This document shows positions 28,861-36,909 of a DNA stretch of 64,000 nucleotides, piece by piece. The notes under the pieces were generated by a model. That model was not told where the DNA came from. It made no database searches and saw nothing but the letters and a program-made list of their open reading frames with translations. Numbering within the stretch: position 1 is the stretch's first letter; every line of letters begins with the position of its first letter. Position numbers and translations under genes: made by a program. The stretch covers positions 499,129-563,128 of the forward strand of contig NZ_FNRF01000002.1 of the NCBI RefSeq assembly GCF_900107775.1. The letters are read 5' to 3'. The DNA is from Xylanibacter ruminicola. Its GTDB lineage: Bacteria; Bacteroidota; Bacteroidia; Bacteroidales; Bacteroidaceae.

Positions 28861-29560
28861 GTTTCGTGCGTGTGTATGTGAAAAGACGTGTCTGATGCCC
28901 ATGCCTGAGACTTGACTGGGTGAAGGTATGGGGCGCACATCAGGCACTTTTCATTGATTATCCCACATTTATTTGTTAAAACCGAAAATAGTTAAGTTAA
29001 TAACCCTTTCGGTTACTGATAATCAATGACTTACGGGATTGTTAAGGGCGGTGCCCTTAACCCGTCGGGATAGACACCCCCCACGCGCCCTGCCCTCGCC
29101 TCCCGCTCCCAACGCTCAGAAGAAGCGGAATATGTAAACAGATGTTTAGAAGATGGGGTTTAAAGTCGGATATTGTTAAGAAAGCCCCCGAGGTTGCACA
29201 TAGGCTCAAAAGCCTTTGAAATTCGGCTAAAACGGCGAATGTGCGGTACTGAGCCACAGGTGCGACACGAAATCCCTTTGACCTGGCAAAGGGTTGCGTG
29301 GCGTACTTGTGGAATGGGCGAATCAGACACGCTTCGGCTTGACCTCAATCTTTGATTGAAATCATAGCCGATGTGTGTCCGCCCTGGCGCACGGATGTGC
29401 GGTACTTGGCAGGGGTGAACAGACATAAAGAAAAGCAGAGGCAGAGTGTTGGCTCACCAGAGCCTTAACGTGCCCCTGACTTTTCTGTTGGCTGTTCTCT
29501 CCTGCTTGACTCCAGAGCCGAATGTGACAGTGGCTTGTCCGCTGCCTCTTTCGGCTGGAA
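28861..29560. other. 700-bp gap without credible genes but with several hairpins
   Basis: No convincing ORF on either strand. Hairpins include TGTCTGATGCCC (28889-28900) with GGGC...CATCAGGCA (28931-28946), a perfect 9-bp stem GTTAAGGGC/GCCCTTAAC near 29041-29061, and CCCTTTG/CAAAGGG near 29274-29293. The word GTGCGGTACT occurs twice (near 29241 and 29397). The sequence is GC-richer than the flanking phage genes. It could hold one or more non-coding RNAs or degraded genes. Confidence 0.45.
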
Positions 29561-29974
29561 CTACTGTTTTAGCAGGGCTTTGCCGTACTTGTACCACCAG
29601 TAAACAGAATCGTAGAGTGCGTAAACACGCTCTTTGAAGAAGTCTGGATACTTTGGTGTTAGCTCTTCTGCATTGTAACCTGCAATGACACAGATGAAAG
29701 AGAGGTCGGCCTCGATGTAATCACACCATTTGTTCTGACCAAGACACCAACCGAGGATGTTATCAAACTCGGCTTCGCTTTTTGGCAACTGCACGTGCAC
29801 GACAAGGTGCGGCTTGTCCTGCTGGTACAGGAGCCAATAGGAACCATGTCCTTCGATGTGTTTCAACTCTGCCTTGAAGGACTCGAAGGCAACATGCTTA
29901 GGCTTTAGCCCAGGCTTCTGTAGGCGTGGGAACAATACTAAATCACTTTTTTCAATCTTTCTGATTTCCATCAT
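29561..29974 (-). CDS. Hypothetical phage protein, 137 aa
   Basis: An unrecognised soluble protein beginning MMEIRKIEKSDLVLFPRLQK. It contains GSYWLLYQQDKPHLVVHVQLP and a Trp/Tyr-rich C-terminus (YDSVYWWYKYGKALLKQ). The N-terminal signature (EIRKIEKSDL, then later beta strands) is faintly reminiscent of GNAT acetyltransferases, but no acetyl-CoA motif is evident. A promoter box TATCTTTG (30088-30095) lies about 115 bp upstream. Confidence 0.6.
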   Translation of the reverse strand: MMEIRKIEKSDLVLFPRLQKPGLKPKHVAFESFKAELKHIEGHGSYWLLYQQDKPHLVVHVQLPKSEAEFDNILGWCLGQNKWCDYIEADLSFICVIAGYNAEELTPKYPDFFKERVYALYDSVYWWYKYGKALLKQ

Positions 29975-30087
29975 CGTAAATTTTTAGTGGGTTAAACAAT
30001 CTCACTCACATCATTTTACCACCGATGCCTACGACAGTTGGCCGGTTGGTGGGCAAATTGTGCCACTCTTGATGCAATTTTCTGCTG

Positions 30088-30095
30088 CAAAGATA
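30088..30095 (-). promoter_or_regulatory. Promoter -7 box for the 137-aa gene
   Basis: Forward CAAAGATA, i.e. TATCTTTG on the minus strand; the upstream TTTG element is weak. Confidence 0.45.
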
Positions 30096-30502
30096 CGGAA
30101 TTAATTTGAAATGGACGAATGTTTATAGGAATTTTTAATTGATGGTGAGCCGAAGGCTTTATAGGCAAGGGACTTGATGGACTTTGTACATCGCTTGTGT
30201 GGATGGGCGGAGCTTTGCCACTCGTGGAAGGCTGACAAAATGTGCGTGGGTGCTGCGCGGCGAGCAGCATAGCCGCTCCTTCAGGACAAAGGAGTGTGTA
30301 TTGGCTGGTACAGGAACTTGCTTGCTGGACTTGACGATACTTACTTCTTTGAGGCCATGCCGCTCACCGCATCAGCAGCGCTTATGCTCTTTGCAGGCAA
30401 CCTGGAGCGAGTGGCATGCCCGAACATACATACAAGCCAAGCATCGGATGATGATTGAAGGACCGCAGGGGATTGTGGGCGGGACGAGCGTACGAAAGTG
30501 CG
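30096..30502. other. 400-bp gap with no gene I can support
   Basis: Short frames on both strands have no family resemblance and unusual composition. A GCTGC/GCAGC hairpin lies near 30253-30270. Nothing else was recognised. Together with 28861-29560 it brackets the single 137-aa gene. Confidence 0.4.
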
Positions 30503-30538
30503 AAAAAAAAGGCAGGGGCGAATTTTATTCACTCCTGC
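30503..30538 (-). terminator. Terminator of the cupin unit
   Basis: On the minus strand GCAGGAG pairs with CCCCTGC (one wobble pair) across a 13-nt loop and is followed by CTTTTTTTT. Confidence 0.75.
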
Positions 30539-30569
30539 TTATTGATCATAGCCGATTTCGAAGGGATTT

Positions 30570-30911
30570 CTATTTGAGGAAATCCTTTCGCATCGGTGTG
30601 AAGGTGTCGATAAGAATGCCTGCTTCCAAACAGACACAGCCATGTGGCAGGTTGGGAGCTACATAATAACCATCGCCAGCTTTGAGAGTCTTCTTTTCGT
30701 CGCCGATAGAAACTTCGAAACATCCACTGGCCACGTATGTACTTTGGGTATGTGGATGTTGATGGATGGGGCCGACGGCTCCATGCTCGAATTTCACTTT
30801 CACCATCATTAGGTTGTCGTCATATGCCATTATCTGACGGACAACACCATCACCGGCATCTTCCCATTGGATGTCGGAGGCAATTTGGAAGGTTTCACTT
30901 TTCATATTCAT
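30570..30911 (-). CDS. Cupin protein resembling KdgF (unsaturated uronate processing)
   Basis: A 113-residue single-domain cupin. The metal-binding motif HQHPHTQ lies near residues 48-54, and the second cupin motif GDGYYVAPNLPHG near 83-95. The overall pattern (RQIMAYDDNLMMVKVKFEHGA, SIGDEKKTLKAGD, FTPMRKDFL) follows KdgF, which helps linearise 4,5-unsaturated uronate released from pectin or alginate. It sits in the prophage with its own promoter and terminator and a 42-aa gene in front, so it is a separate cargo unit. The KdgF assignment is by pattern memory only. Confidence 0.75.
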   Translation of the reverse strand: MNMKSETFQIASDIQWEDAGDGVVRQIMAYDDNLMMVKVKFEHGAVGPIHQHPHTQSTYVASGCFEVSIGDEKKTLKAGDGYYVAPNLPHGCVCLEAGILIDTFTPMRKDFLK

Positions 30912-30913
30912 CT

Positions 30914-31042
30914 TTAGAATTTTACTGTGAATTCATCCTGGATATCGCTGTTCTCTACTTCGTAAGTCAGCACATGACTACGGGATTTTTTAATTTCAAT
31001 TTCGGGTGATTCTACTGATACCCTTGCATATTCTAGATTCAT
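30914..31042 (-). CDS. Small ORF, 42 aa, upstream of the cupin gene
   Basis: The ATG at 31040-31042 opens a 42-codon frame (MNLEYARVSVESPEIEIKKS and on to EFTVKF) whose TAA ends 2 bp before the cupin ATG. It has an even mix of charged and beta-forming residues and sits directly behind a TACCTTTG promoter box. It is probably translated and coupled to the cupin. No family recognised. Confidence 0.55.
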   Translation of the reverse strand: MNLEYARVSVESPEIEIKKSRSHVLTYEVENSDIQDEFTVKF

Positions 31043-31082
31043 ATATTTCAATGTATATAATAAATATCATTCTTGTCGGAGG

Positions 31083-31090
31083 CAAAGGTA
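31083..31090 (-). promoter_or_regulatory. Promoter -7 box of the small ORF/cupin unit
   Basis: Forward CAAAGGTA, i.e. TACCTTTG on the minus strand, about 40 bp before the 42-aa ORF. Confidence 0.6.
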
Positions 31091-31152
31091 CAAAAAATAT
31101 TGGGAATGGCCTCACGGCTGTCCCAATATTTTTCTAAAACTTCATAAACAGA

Positions 31153-31740
31153 TTAATGAAAACGCTTTTTCATGACATAAGAGATTATTATTAATGCAAG
31201 TATGGAAGAAAGAACCACAAGATTCGTAGGAGCGGAGCTTGGATGAGAGCTTTGCTTGGTGGCCGATTTGAGCTTTTGGGACTGGGTGGCCATGACCACG
31301 CTGTCCTTCAAATCGGTGGCGGTGACGGACTTCTCCTTGGTGCTTGCACCGAGGTGTAGTCCGTAGATGTGGAGGGACTTTGGAAATGGCGAAGCGAGGA
31401 CGGGACGCGAAGCGTCTCGTGGGCGCTGATGGCTATTGGGGACTTGTGGTGTGAGTGAGTCAAAGGGAGTTTCCAACCAGCCTTCTATCCCTGATGGAAA
31501 CGCTGTTGGAAACTCCCGAGACTCATTAAAGAATATCATTGAGATGCTGTCTGCAGACAGATGGAACTGTCTGGAGAGAGAATCGAGGGTGCGGTAAAAA
31601 GTGAGACGGGATGCCGTCACGGCTGCCGTCTCACTTTCACTTACCGCCTTTTCGGACGTGCGCACTGTCTTACAAGCGGCAAGTGACAGACAAAATGAAA
31701 ACAAAATAACAGAGTAAAGTGAGCGAGAAAAGTATTTCAT
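31153..31740 (-). CDS. Probable unimolecular spanin (lipoprotein with C-terminal membrane helix)
   Basis: A 195-residue protein with an N-terminal lipoprotein signal (residues 1-23, lipobox LAAC) and one C-terminal membrane helix (about residues 172-190, VVLSSILALIIISYVM) followed by KKRFH. The middle is Pro/Ser-rich. This topology, lipid in the outer membrane and a helix in the inner membrane, is that of u-spanins, which fuse the two membranes in the last step of phage lysis. It follows the endolysin by 12 bp in a holin-endolysin-spanin order. The role is inferred from topology and position. Confidence 0.7.
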   Translation of the reverse strand: MKYFSRSLYSVILFSFCLSLAACKTVRTSEKAVSESETAAVTASRLTFYRTLDSLSRQFHLSADSISMIFFNESREFPTAFPSGIEGWLETPFDSLTPQVPNSHQRPRDASRPVLASPFPKSLHIYGLHLGASTKEKSVTATDLKDSVVMATQSQKLKSATKQSSHPSSAPTNLVVLSSILALIIISYVMKKRFH

Positions 31741-31752
31741 ATTTTGTGTTGT

Positions 31753-32172
31753 CTATTTAAAGATGTAGTCATACTCGTGGACATTGAACGAAGGACAGGC
31801 CTTGGCTGCGAATTCGCGGTGGCCATGAAGAGTGGCTTGTGGGTAGCGTTTGTGAAGTTCCGTCAGGATCTTCACGAATGCTTCCTTCTGGGCTGGTGTT
31901 CGGGTATCCTTCTCGGTAAGCTTAGCGTCTTTAGCGCAACCGCCGACATAGCAGACTGCGATGGAGTGCTTATTATAACCTGAGCAGTGTATGCCAGGGA
32001 TGGACTCATCCAGGCATTGATGGATGGTGCCGTCGAGGTATATCAGATAGTGATATCCGATGTGGGACCAGTGATTGTCCTTGACGTGCATACGTCTGAT
32101 ATCTTCGACAGTCTGGACTCGGCCTTCGGGCGTAGCCGTGCAGTGGCAGATAATCCTGTTTATCTCTCTCAT
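31753..32172 (-). CDS. N-acetylmuramoyl-L-alanine amidase (phage endolysin)
   Basis: A 139-residue amidase_2/T7-lysozyme-like enzyme that cuts the amide bond between MurNAc and the stem peptide. Zinc ligands are likely His10 (IICHCTAT), His at HGHREFAAKACPSF and the Cys in KACPSF. The segment SHIGYHYLI is typical. It starts inside the holin stop (ATGA overlap) and is followed by the spanin. It has no signal peptide, so release depends on the holin. Confidence 0.92.
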   Translation of the reverse strand: MREINRIICHCTATPEGRVQTVEDIRRMHVKDNHWSHIGYHYLIYLDGTIHQCLDESIPGIHCSGYNKHSIAVCYVGGCAKDAKLTEKDTRTPAQKEAFVKILTELHKRYPQATLHGHREFAAKACPSFNVHEYDYIFK

Positions 32173-32417
32173 TGGATACCTCCCTCCTCTATTGTGTCGA
32201 ACCTAGATTTTAGTTCGGCAAACTTGGTGTGAATGTATATACTCACGCCAAAGATAGAACCTGCGTATATTAGGCACTGGGCGAAGAATAAGAGTACTGA
32301 GTCTGAGATAATGCCTGTAGGGGCAACTATGAAGCCAGCTGTCGCCAGAGCTACACCTGCTATAAGCATGGCGATTGCCGAATAAATTTGGATGTCTGTC
32401 CTTGTTTCTTTGGTCAT
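32169..32417 (-). CDS. Holin-like membrane protein
   Basis: An 82-residue protein with two hydrophobic segments (about residues 10-30 and 40-63) and a charged C-terminus (KFAELKSRFDTIEEGG). Size, two-helix topology and the ATGA overlap with the endolysin gene fit a class II holin, which opens the inner membrane to release the amidase. It has no sequence family that I can name. Confidence 0.7.
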   Translation of the reverse strand: MTKETRTDIQIYSAIAMLIAGVALATAGFIVAPTGIISDSVLLFFAQCLIYAGSIFGVSIYIHTKFAELKSRFDTIEEGGIQ

Positions 32418-32443
32418 GATGCATTGGTTTAAATTTGATGGTG

Positions 32444-32451
32444 CAAAGGTA
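32444..32451 (-). promoter_or_regulatory. Lysis-cassette promoter -7 box
   Basis: Minus strand TACCTTTG, about 30 nt before the holin ATG. It is divergent from the promoter at 32488-32518. Confidence 0.6.
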
Positions 32452-32487
32452 TTTCATGACTCTGTTTTATGAAAAGACAGCATTTTC

Positions 32488-32518
32488 TTTGTTTAGTTCT
32501 TTAATTTTTGTATATTTG
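32488..32518 (+). promoter_or_regulatory. Promoter for the YbjQ-like gene
   Basis: TTTG (32488-32491), exactly 19 nt, TATATTTG (32511-32518); a near-perfect sigma-ABfr promoter about 32 nt before the ATG. Confidence 0.75.
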
Positions 32519-32550
32519 CAGCAAAATCGCGAACTATAATAGTATATATT

Positions 32551-33672
32551 ATGATTATTACTTCCACAAATGACATTAAGGGATATAAGATAATTAGATA
32601 TCTTGGCCTTATAAATATGAATGTTGTAGTCGGAGTCAATTTCTTTTCTGACTTCTTTGCATCGATCACAGATGTTTTTGGTGGTTATTCAACGGAATAC
32701 CAATCGAAACTCGATAAGATATATGCTGATGCAATTCGTGCATTGGAAATTAAAGCAATTGCTTTGCGTGCTGATGCTATTATAGGCGTTCATTTTGATT
32801 TTGATGAAATCAGTGGAAAGGGCAAACAGATGTTTATGGTTACTGCTTATGGTACAGCAGTAATGGCCGAACCAATAAAAGAGGAGATTAAAAAGGTAGA
32901 AAGATACGAAGTATATGAGAGACTTTATAACTTATCTATATTTAAGGATAAGGGGGTAATTACTCCTGAGCAATATGATGAAGAAAAGAAGAGTATTCTA
33001 TTTAGGTTTGAAGAAGCAATAAATAAGGAACTTGAAGATATAAAGGCTGATAATGCTAATAAAGAGGTCGAAATTCAGGCTCAACTTGCTTATCAAGAAA
33101 AGAAAGAGAAAGAACGTATTGAATTTGAAAAAGAAAGAGAGAAAAGAAGACTAGAGGAGATCGCGAGGATGTCTGAAAAAGAACAATTTGCTTTACTTAG
33201 AAAGGAAAAAGAGGAAGATATCAATAAGGCTATTGATGTTTTCACTACCAATGCTCCGCTTCTTCTGGTTAAAATAAGAGAATTACTTGAGAATAATATA
33301 AAAGATCCTAAGGAAGAATTGTCGAAATTAACCAAGTCTGAAATAGATTGTGCTAATTACGGTGATATGGGATTGAAACCAACTGATAATACTGCTTATT
33401 GTATTGGATTGTTCTTAGTAAAAGAAAGATATGCAGACGCTTGTAAATACTATATTGACCTTGTCAATGATGATGATATAAATGAAGCAATATCATATAT
33501 CAATAGTGTATATGATATATTGTCCTTTAAGAGTCAATCAGCTTTTGTGGCTATGGCTAAGAATCTTGTCGAATTAAAGGTTTTAGGTAAAGAGGAAGAC
33601 GCTATTTGTGAATTTGCTAATTATGCACTCTGTAGCCAGGAAATAGCTAAACAGGTAATTGATATGCTTTAA
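32551..33672 (+). CDS. YbjQ-like (UPF0145) N-terminal domain with long charged coiled coil
   Basis: A 373-residue protein. Residues 1-110 match the YbjQ/UPF0145 heavy-metal-binding-like fold (MIITSTNDIKGYKIIRYLGL, RADAIIGVHFDFDEI). Residues about 110-225 are a Lys/Glu-rich coiled coil. The C-terminal 140 residues are helical with no match. It reads against the phage structural genes with its own promoter, so it is a cargo gene. The YbjQ fold forms oligomeric rings, and eukaryote-like or defence contexts exist, but the function here is unknown. Its stop overlaps the next convergent gene by 4 bp. Confidence 0.75.
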   Translation: MIITSTNDIKGYKIIRYLGLINMNVVVGVNFFSDFFASITDVFGGYSTEYQSKLDKIYADAIRALEIKAIALRADAIIGVHFDFDEISGKGKQMFMVTAYGTAVMAEPIKEEIKKVERYEVYERLYNLSIFKDKGVITPEQYDEEKKSILFRFEEAINKELEDIKADNANKEVEIQAQLAYQEKKEKERIEFEKEREKRRLEEIARMSEKEQFALLRKEKEEDINKAIDVFTTNAPLLLVKIRELLENNIKDPKEELSKLTKSEIDCANYGDMGLKPTDNTAYCIGLFLVKERYADACKYYIDLVNDDDINEAISYINSVYDILSFKSQSAFVAMAKNLVELKVLGKEEDAICEFANYALCSQEIAKQVIDML

Positions 33673-34097
33673 TGGTTATAGCGACGATAGTTATCATCAA
33701 GGGCTTTGGCTACCACACCGACGAATGACTGGCCGATGTTATCAGCCAGGAAATCACGGAGGTTGAGAACTGAGGAATAATACTTTCGAGAGAACCACTT
33801 CTTAGCGACACGTCGCTTTTCACGACCAATATCCCCGGAGTTGCCTCTGGGGATTTCTTTTCCTGTTCCGAAGTCCTGCCAAAGTCCGTATTCTAGGAAG
33901 GCTTGAGACAAGCCTATCTCAATAAAACGGCCGTCAGCTCTAACTGGTAAAGCGCTGACGGAGTGCAGCAGCCTGCCTGTGTCGATGACATCCAGCAGCG
34001 TGATCTGCTCTTGCCAGATTTTAAGCATAGTGTCGTTGAAGGCGAGAACGTATTTCTCGCGCTCGCCTTGTGGATCGGGATGCTGATTCAAGTCCAT
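33669..34097 (-). CDS. Phage head-tail/tail-completion-type protein, 142 aa
   Basis: The segment LEYGLWQDFGTGKEIPRGNSG with a basic follow-up (REKRRVAKKWFSRKYY) is typical of HK97 gp10-like or related tail-completion proteins of Bacteroidales prophages. The position between neck and tail genes agrees. It overlaps the upstream gene by 10 bp, so translation is coupled. Confidence 0.55.
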   Translation of the reverse strand: MDLNQHPDPQGEREKYVLAFNDTMLKIWQEQITLLDVIDTGRLLHSVSALPVRADGRFIEIGLSQAFLEYGLWQDFGTGKEIPRGNSGDIGREKRRVAKKWFSRKYYSSVLNLRDFLADNIGQSFVGVVAKALDDNYRRYNH

Positions 34098-34630
34098 TCC
34101 TCTTGGTTGAATTGTAAATCGGTGTAGGTATCAACGGCGATTTGGAAGTATGCGCAAGCGCAGCCTGAGAAGAAATAGCGGTCGATTTCCTGGAAGGAGA
34201 TACGAGGGTCGATATAGATAGAGTGCTGCTGCAGACGAGTGTGCTCCTGGATCAGGACAGACATAAACTGTCGGAACAGCTCGCGCATGGCATCCATACA
34301 GGACTGACGGGCCACCATATTATCTATGGTGTGGCGCATGGCCAGGAACACCGTTTTAACACGGCGAGTGTGCGGTGTGTTATTGATGTCCGTAAATCCC
34401 TGTGAGATGTCGGACACGCAGACGAAAGCCGCTTTTGTCTGCAATTTGGCCAGGGCTTCTTCGAAGCCGTCAAGCCCAGAAACTCGACAGAAGGTGAAGT
34501 GCTTGGACTGAGCGAACTTGTTGCGCTTGGTCAGGTCTTCAAAGAACGATGTGGCATCCCAATTGAAGGTGTCGTTGTTCTTTGTTTGTGTCGGCTGTTC
34601 AGGCGTATGTGGGAGAAATGGTAACATGAG
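34088..34630 (-). CDS. Hypothetical phage neck/tail protein, about 180 aa
   Basis: The open frame extends to 34756, but the first 42 residues are basic and hydrophobic and overlap the upstream gene by 55 bp. The internal ATG at 34630 (MLPFLPHTPEQPTQTKN) is the likelier start. The rest has helices and a SGCACAYFQIAVDTYTDL C-terminus. No family recognised. By position between gene products resembling tail-completion and tail-assembly proteins it is probably structural. Confidence 0.5.
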   Translation of the reverse strand, partial: LMLPFLPHTPEQPTQTKNNDTFNWDATSFFEDLTKRNKFAQSKHFTFCRVSGLDGFEEALAKLQTKAAFVCVSDISQGFTDINNTPHTRRVKTVFLAMRHTIDNMVARQSCMDAMRELFRQFMSVLIQEHTRLQQHSIYIDPRISFQEIDRYFFSGCACAYFQIAVDTYTDLQFNQEEWT

Positions 34631-34700
34631 TAAAGGTATAAGAAATAAATGTAAATGCTTGGTAAATAGGCTGTTGTTTAATAACGGCGAAACAATCTTG

Positions 34701-35453
34701 CTAAGGCTTCTTATAAGCCTTTCGAAGCTCTTCGGCTTCCTTCGCCTTAGCGTCAAGCTCGGTGAGGGCGCGCCAAGTATCCATCTTCAGGATGCGCTCT
34801 TCTTTGGTGATATCGCCACCTGTGAGGGCGCGGATCATGGCATTCGTACTGTCACGCAACTGGCTATAGATATCTGGCTGGCTGCTGCCCAGCAGGTTGC
34901 CTTCGCCTTTGGCTGGGGCTGGTTTGTAGAAGTTCGAAAAGAGCGAGGCAAAGTACTGTTTGAGTGAGGCCATCCAGTAGAAAATACCTACAAGATGGGC
35001 TTTCGTGGGCTTCACATGGTCGCTTCCGTATAGGATTTGTGCCATCTGAAGCAACAGTTCATCCTGCTGTGTGTTGAGATAACCCTGGAACAGGTTGTCA
35101 ACATACAGATATTGCTCAAACGGAACCTTCTCGAAGTCCGCTGGCAAAGCACGGTGCTTGCCGATACGTGCGATACGAATGGGCATTGGGGCGAAGGAAT
35201 CAAGGAAATCAAGAACTGAGGTGGCTTGCTGAATCTGCCTGGCTTTGAGCACAACCTGCTCTTTTCCTCGCTTTATGAGGAAACGATGGCGCGGCAGAGT
35301 GGCAAGCACCTTTAAGTGATTCCACTTCATGAGGCAGAGGGCCTTGACCTCTGCTGCAGACAAGTCGCGTGCGAATAGGTGAAAGACCATGAGGAGTTGC
35401 TTGTCTGTGAGTTCGGCCCAATTGGTGGGCGATTTTATATTGAATACTTTCAT
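34701..35453 (-). CDS. Phage protein, possible tail-assembly chaperone or structural protein, 250 aa
   Basis: Starts at the ATG at 35451-35453 (MKVFNIKSPTNWAELTDKQL), because the longer frame to 35510 runs through the promoter. Mostly helical, with FYWMASLKQYFASLFSNFYK and a charged C-terminus with a GGDITKEERIL motif. The family is not recognised with certainty. The promoter box TATCTTTG lies 4 bp before the ATG, so the mRNA is probably leaderless. Confidence 0.55.
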   Translation of the reverse strand: MKVFNIKSPTNWAELTDKQLLMVFHLFARDLSAAEVKALCLMKWNHLKVLATLPRHRFLIKRGKEQVVLKARQIQQATSVLDFLDSFAPMPIRIARIGKHRALPADFEKVPFEQYLYVDNLFQGYLNTQQDELLLQMAQILYGSDHVKPTKAHLVGIFYWMASLKQYFASLFSNFYKPAPAKGEGNLLGSSQPDIYSQLRDSTNAMIRALTGGDITKEERILKMDTWRALTELDAKAKEAEELRKAYKKP

Positions 35454-35457
35454 GTCG

Positions 35458-35465
35458 CAAAGATA
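35458..35465 (-). promoter_or_regulatory. Promoter -7 box touching the start codon
   Basis: Minus-strand TATCTTTG, then CGAC and the ATG. The start codon falls at the predicted transcription start. Confidence 0.55.
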
Positions 35466-35615
35466 CATAAGCAGATATAATGTGTAAAAGACACCATTAT
35501 CATTCTTCATTTATTAAAGAATCCTAAATATTTCCTTATTCCCTATCAAAAACGGCCAATAAAGGCTTTGTAACGTTTTGTTATTCGTATTATGGAATAA
35601 GTAAAATTGTTAAAT

Positions 35616-36410
35616 ATGAAACTTGAATTAAGAACAGCATTAGAGTTAAAGTATAATGCATTTATAGGCGAGACTTTTGAGGAACTGGTGTTTCCAGAAG
35701 GAATGATAGAAATTCCAGGATCATTGTGTGAGGATTGTCGCCAATTAAGAAAGGTTGTACTGCCATCAACTATCAAGCGTATCGATGTAGGTGCGTTCAA
35801 CGGTTGCATAAAACTTGAAGAAATTAACTTGCCTGATGGCTTAGAAGAAATTGCGGATGACGTTTTCCAAGGTTGTCACGCTTTAAGAAATATCACACTA
35901 CCTCCTGGCCTTAAAAGCTTAAGCCCAGAAATATTCGATAACTCCGGTTTGGAGACTATCGAATTACCTGATGGTTTGGAGAGCATTGGGTATTGGGCTT
36001 TCTATGGTTGCAATTCCTTGAAGTCGTTAGAAATACCTTCGTCAGTTAGAGAAATTGGGTTTGGCATAGTCTCAGCTCATGATGATTTCAGACTAGTTTG
36101 TCATGCAGAGGGCTTTCATGTAGAGAATGATGCCCTTATTGATGACAAGAATAAAGAACTGTTGTGTTGCTGGACTACACAAGAGCATTATGTGGTACCT
36201 GAATGTGTTGATAAGATTGCATGCATCAGTAATAATGCCTACGTCAAAACCATCTCGGTAAAACAATCTGTTGAGCTAACAACAGAAGATACTTTTGCTT
36301 TTGACATGGGCCTGAAAGAAATAGATTTTAAAGGCGGAGCCACAGGAATTACAAAAGATACCTTCTATCTTTGTAATTATCCCGATAAGATAAAGGTAAA
36401 TATTATATAG
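35616..36410 (+). CDS. BspA-type leucine-rich repeat protein
   Basis: 264 residues with at least four LRR_5/BspA repeats between about residues 25 and 150 (patterns such as LRKVVLPSTIKRIDVGAFNGC, here split, recurring every 23 residues). It has no signal peptide, so it is probably intracellular, unlike surface BspA proteins. The TTG at 35607 is not used, as an ATG follows at 35616. A second gene starts 1 bp after the stop. It is in a plus-strand cargo pair inside the minus-strand prophage genes. Confidence 0.8.
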   Translation: MKLELRTALELKYNAFIGETFEELVFPEGMIEIPGSLCEDCRQLRKVVLPSTIKRIDVGAFNGCIKLEEINLPDGLEEIADDVFQGCHALRNITLPPGLKSLSPEIFDNSGLETIELPDGLESIGYWAFYGCNSLKSLEIPSSVREIGFGIVSAHDDFRLVCHAEGFHVENDALIDDKNKELLCCWTTQEHYVVPECVDKIACISNNAYVKTISVKQSVELTTEDTFAFDMGLKEIDFKGGATGITKDTFYLCNYPDKIKVNII

Positions 36411-36411
36411 T

Positions 36412-36819
36412 ATGATGATAGAATATAACAAACCGATTAAGAATGACGGAAGCGAGGCCTTCCGCAAGTGTGTAATGGATTTCTGTTTGGCACCAAAGAT
36501 AAAAACTATCCGAATCACAAAAGAGGACATTGAACAGTTGCTTATAGACAAGGAACTGACTGTGGTTTTTGATAAAACCAATAACTTACAGGACATGATA
36601 AATGATCTCCAGTCCAGCAAAGAGCGTTTCTCAACGTGTATCATAAAGATGGTATATCTAAAGATTAATCCACATTGTAACCCAAAGGTTGAAGAAGTGT
36701 TCCCTCTGAATGATTTTATTAGATTGTTTGCTAACACGGAAACTCCCTTGTGGGGATTTGCTTCAGACGGAAGTGTGGTGGCGAGGATGGAGATTATGTA
36801 TGCTTATAGCCCCAAATAG
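36412..36819 (+). CDS. Hypothetical protein, 135 aa, partner of the LRR gene
   Basis: No family recognised. It is a soluble mixed alpha/beta protein (KIKTIRITKEDIEQLLIDK, ASDGSVVARMEIMYAY). The gene overlaps or abuts the LRR stop and shares its terminator, so the two form a unit. An adaptor/effector or toxin/antidote pairing is only speculation. Confidence 0.6.
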   Translation: MMIEYNKPIKNDGSEAFRKCVMDFCLAPKIKTIRITKEDIEQLLIDKELTVVFDKTNNLQDMINDLQSSKERFSTCIIKMVYLKINPHCNPKVEEVFPLNDFIRLFANTETPLWGFASDGSVVARMEIMYAYSPK

Positions 36820-36864
36820 TCAGAACATGAACAGGCGCGGTTTCCTAAGCAATCTATTCATATC

Positions 36865-36909
36865 ATCCAGCAGGGCTGCATTAGAAAATACTATGCAGCC
36901 CTGCTGGAT
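36865..36909. terminator. Long bidirectional terminator hairpin
   Basis: ATCCAGCAGGGCTGCAT (36865-36881) and its perfect complement (36893-36909), 17 bp with an 11-nt loop, between two convergent genes. No T-run follows on either strand, so it may act as a strong stem barrier, be a decayed element end, or be a protein-binding site. Confidence 0.6.

Noticed and set aside
28861..29560. GOLLD or ROOL RNA
   Set aside because: The setting is suggestive but I cannot match any conserved motif from memory, so no name is given.
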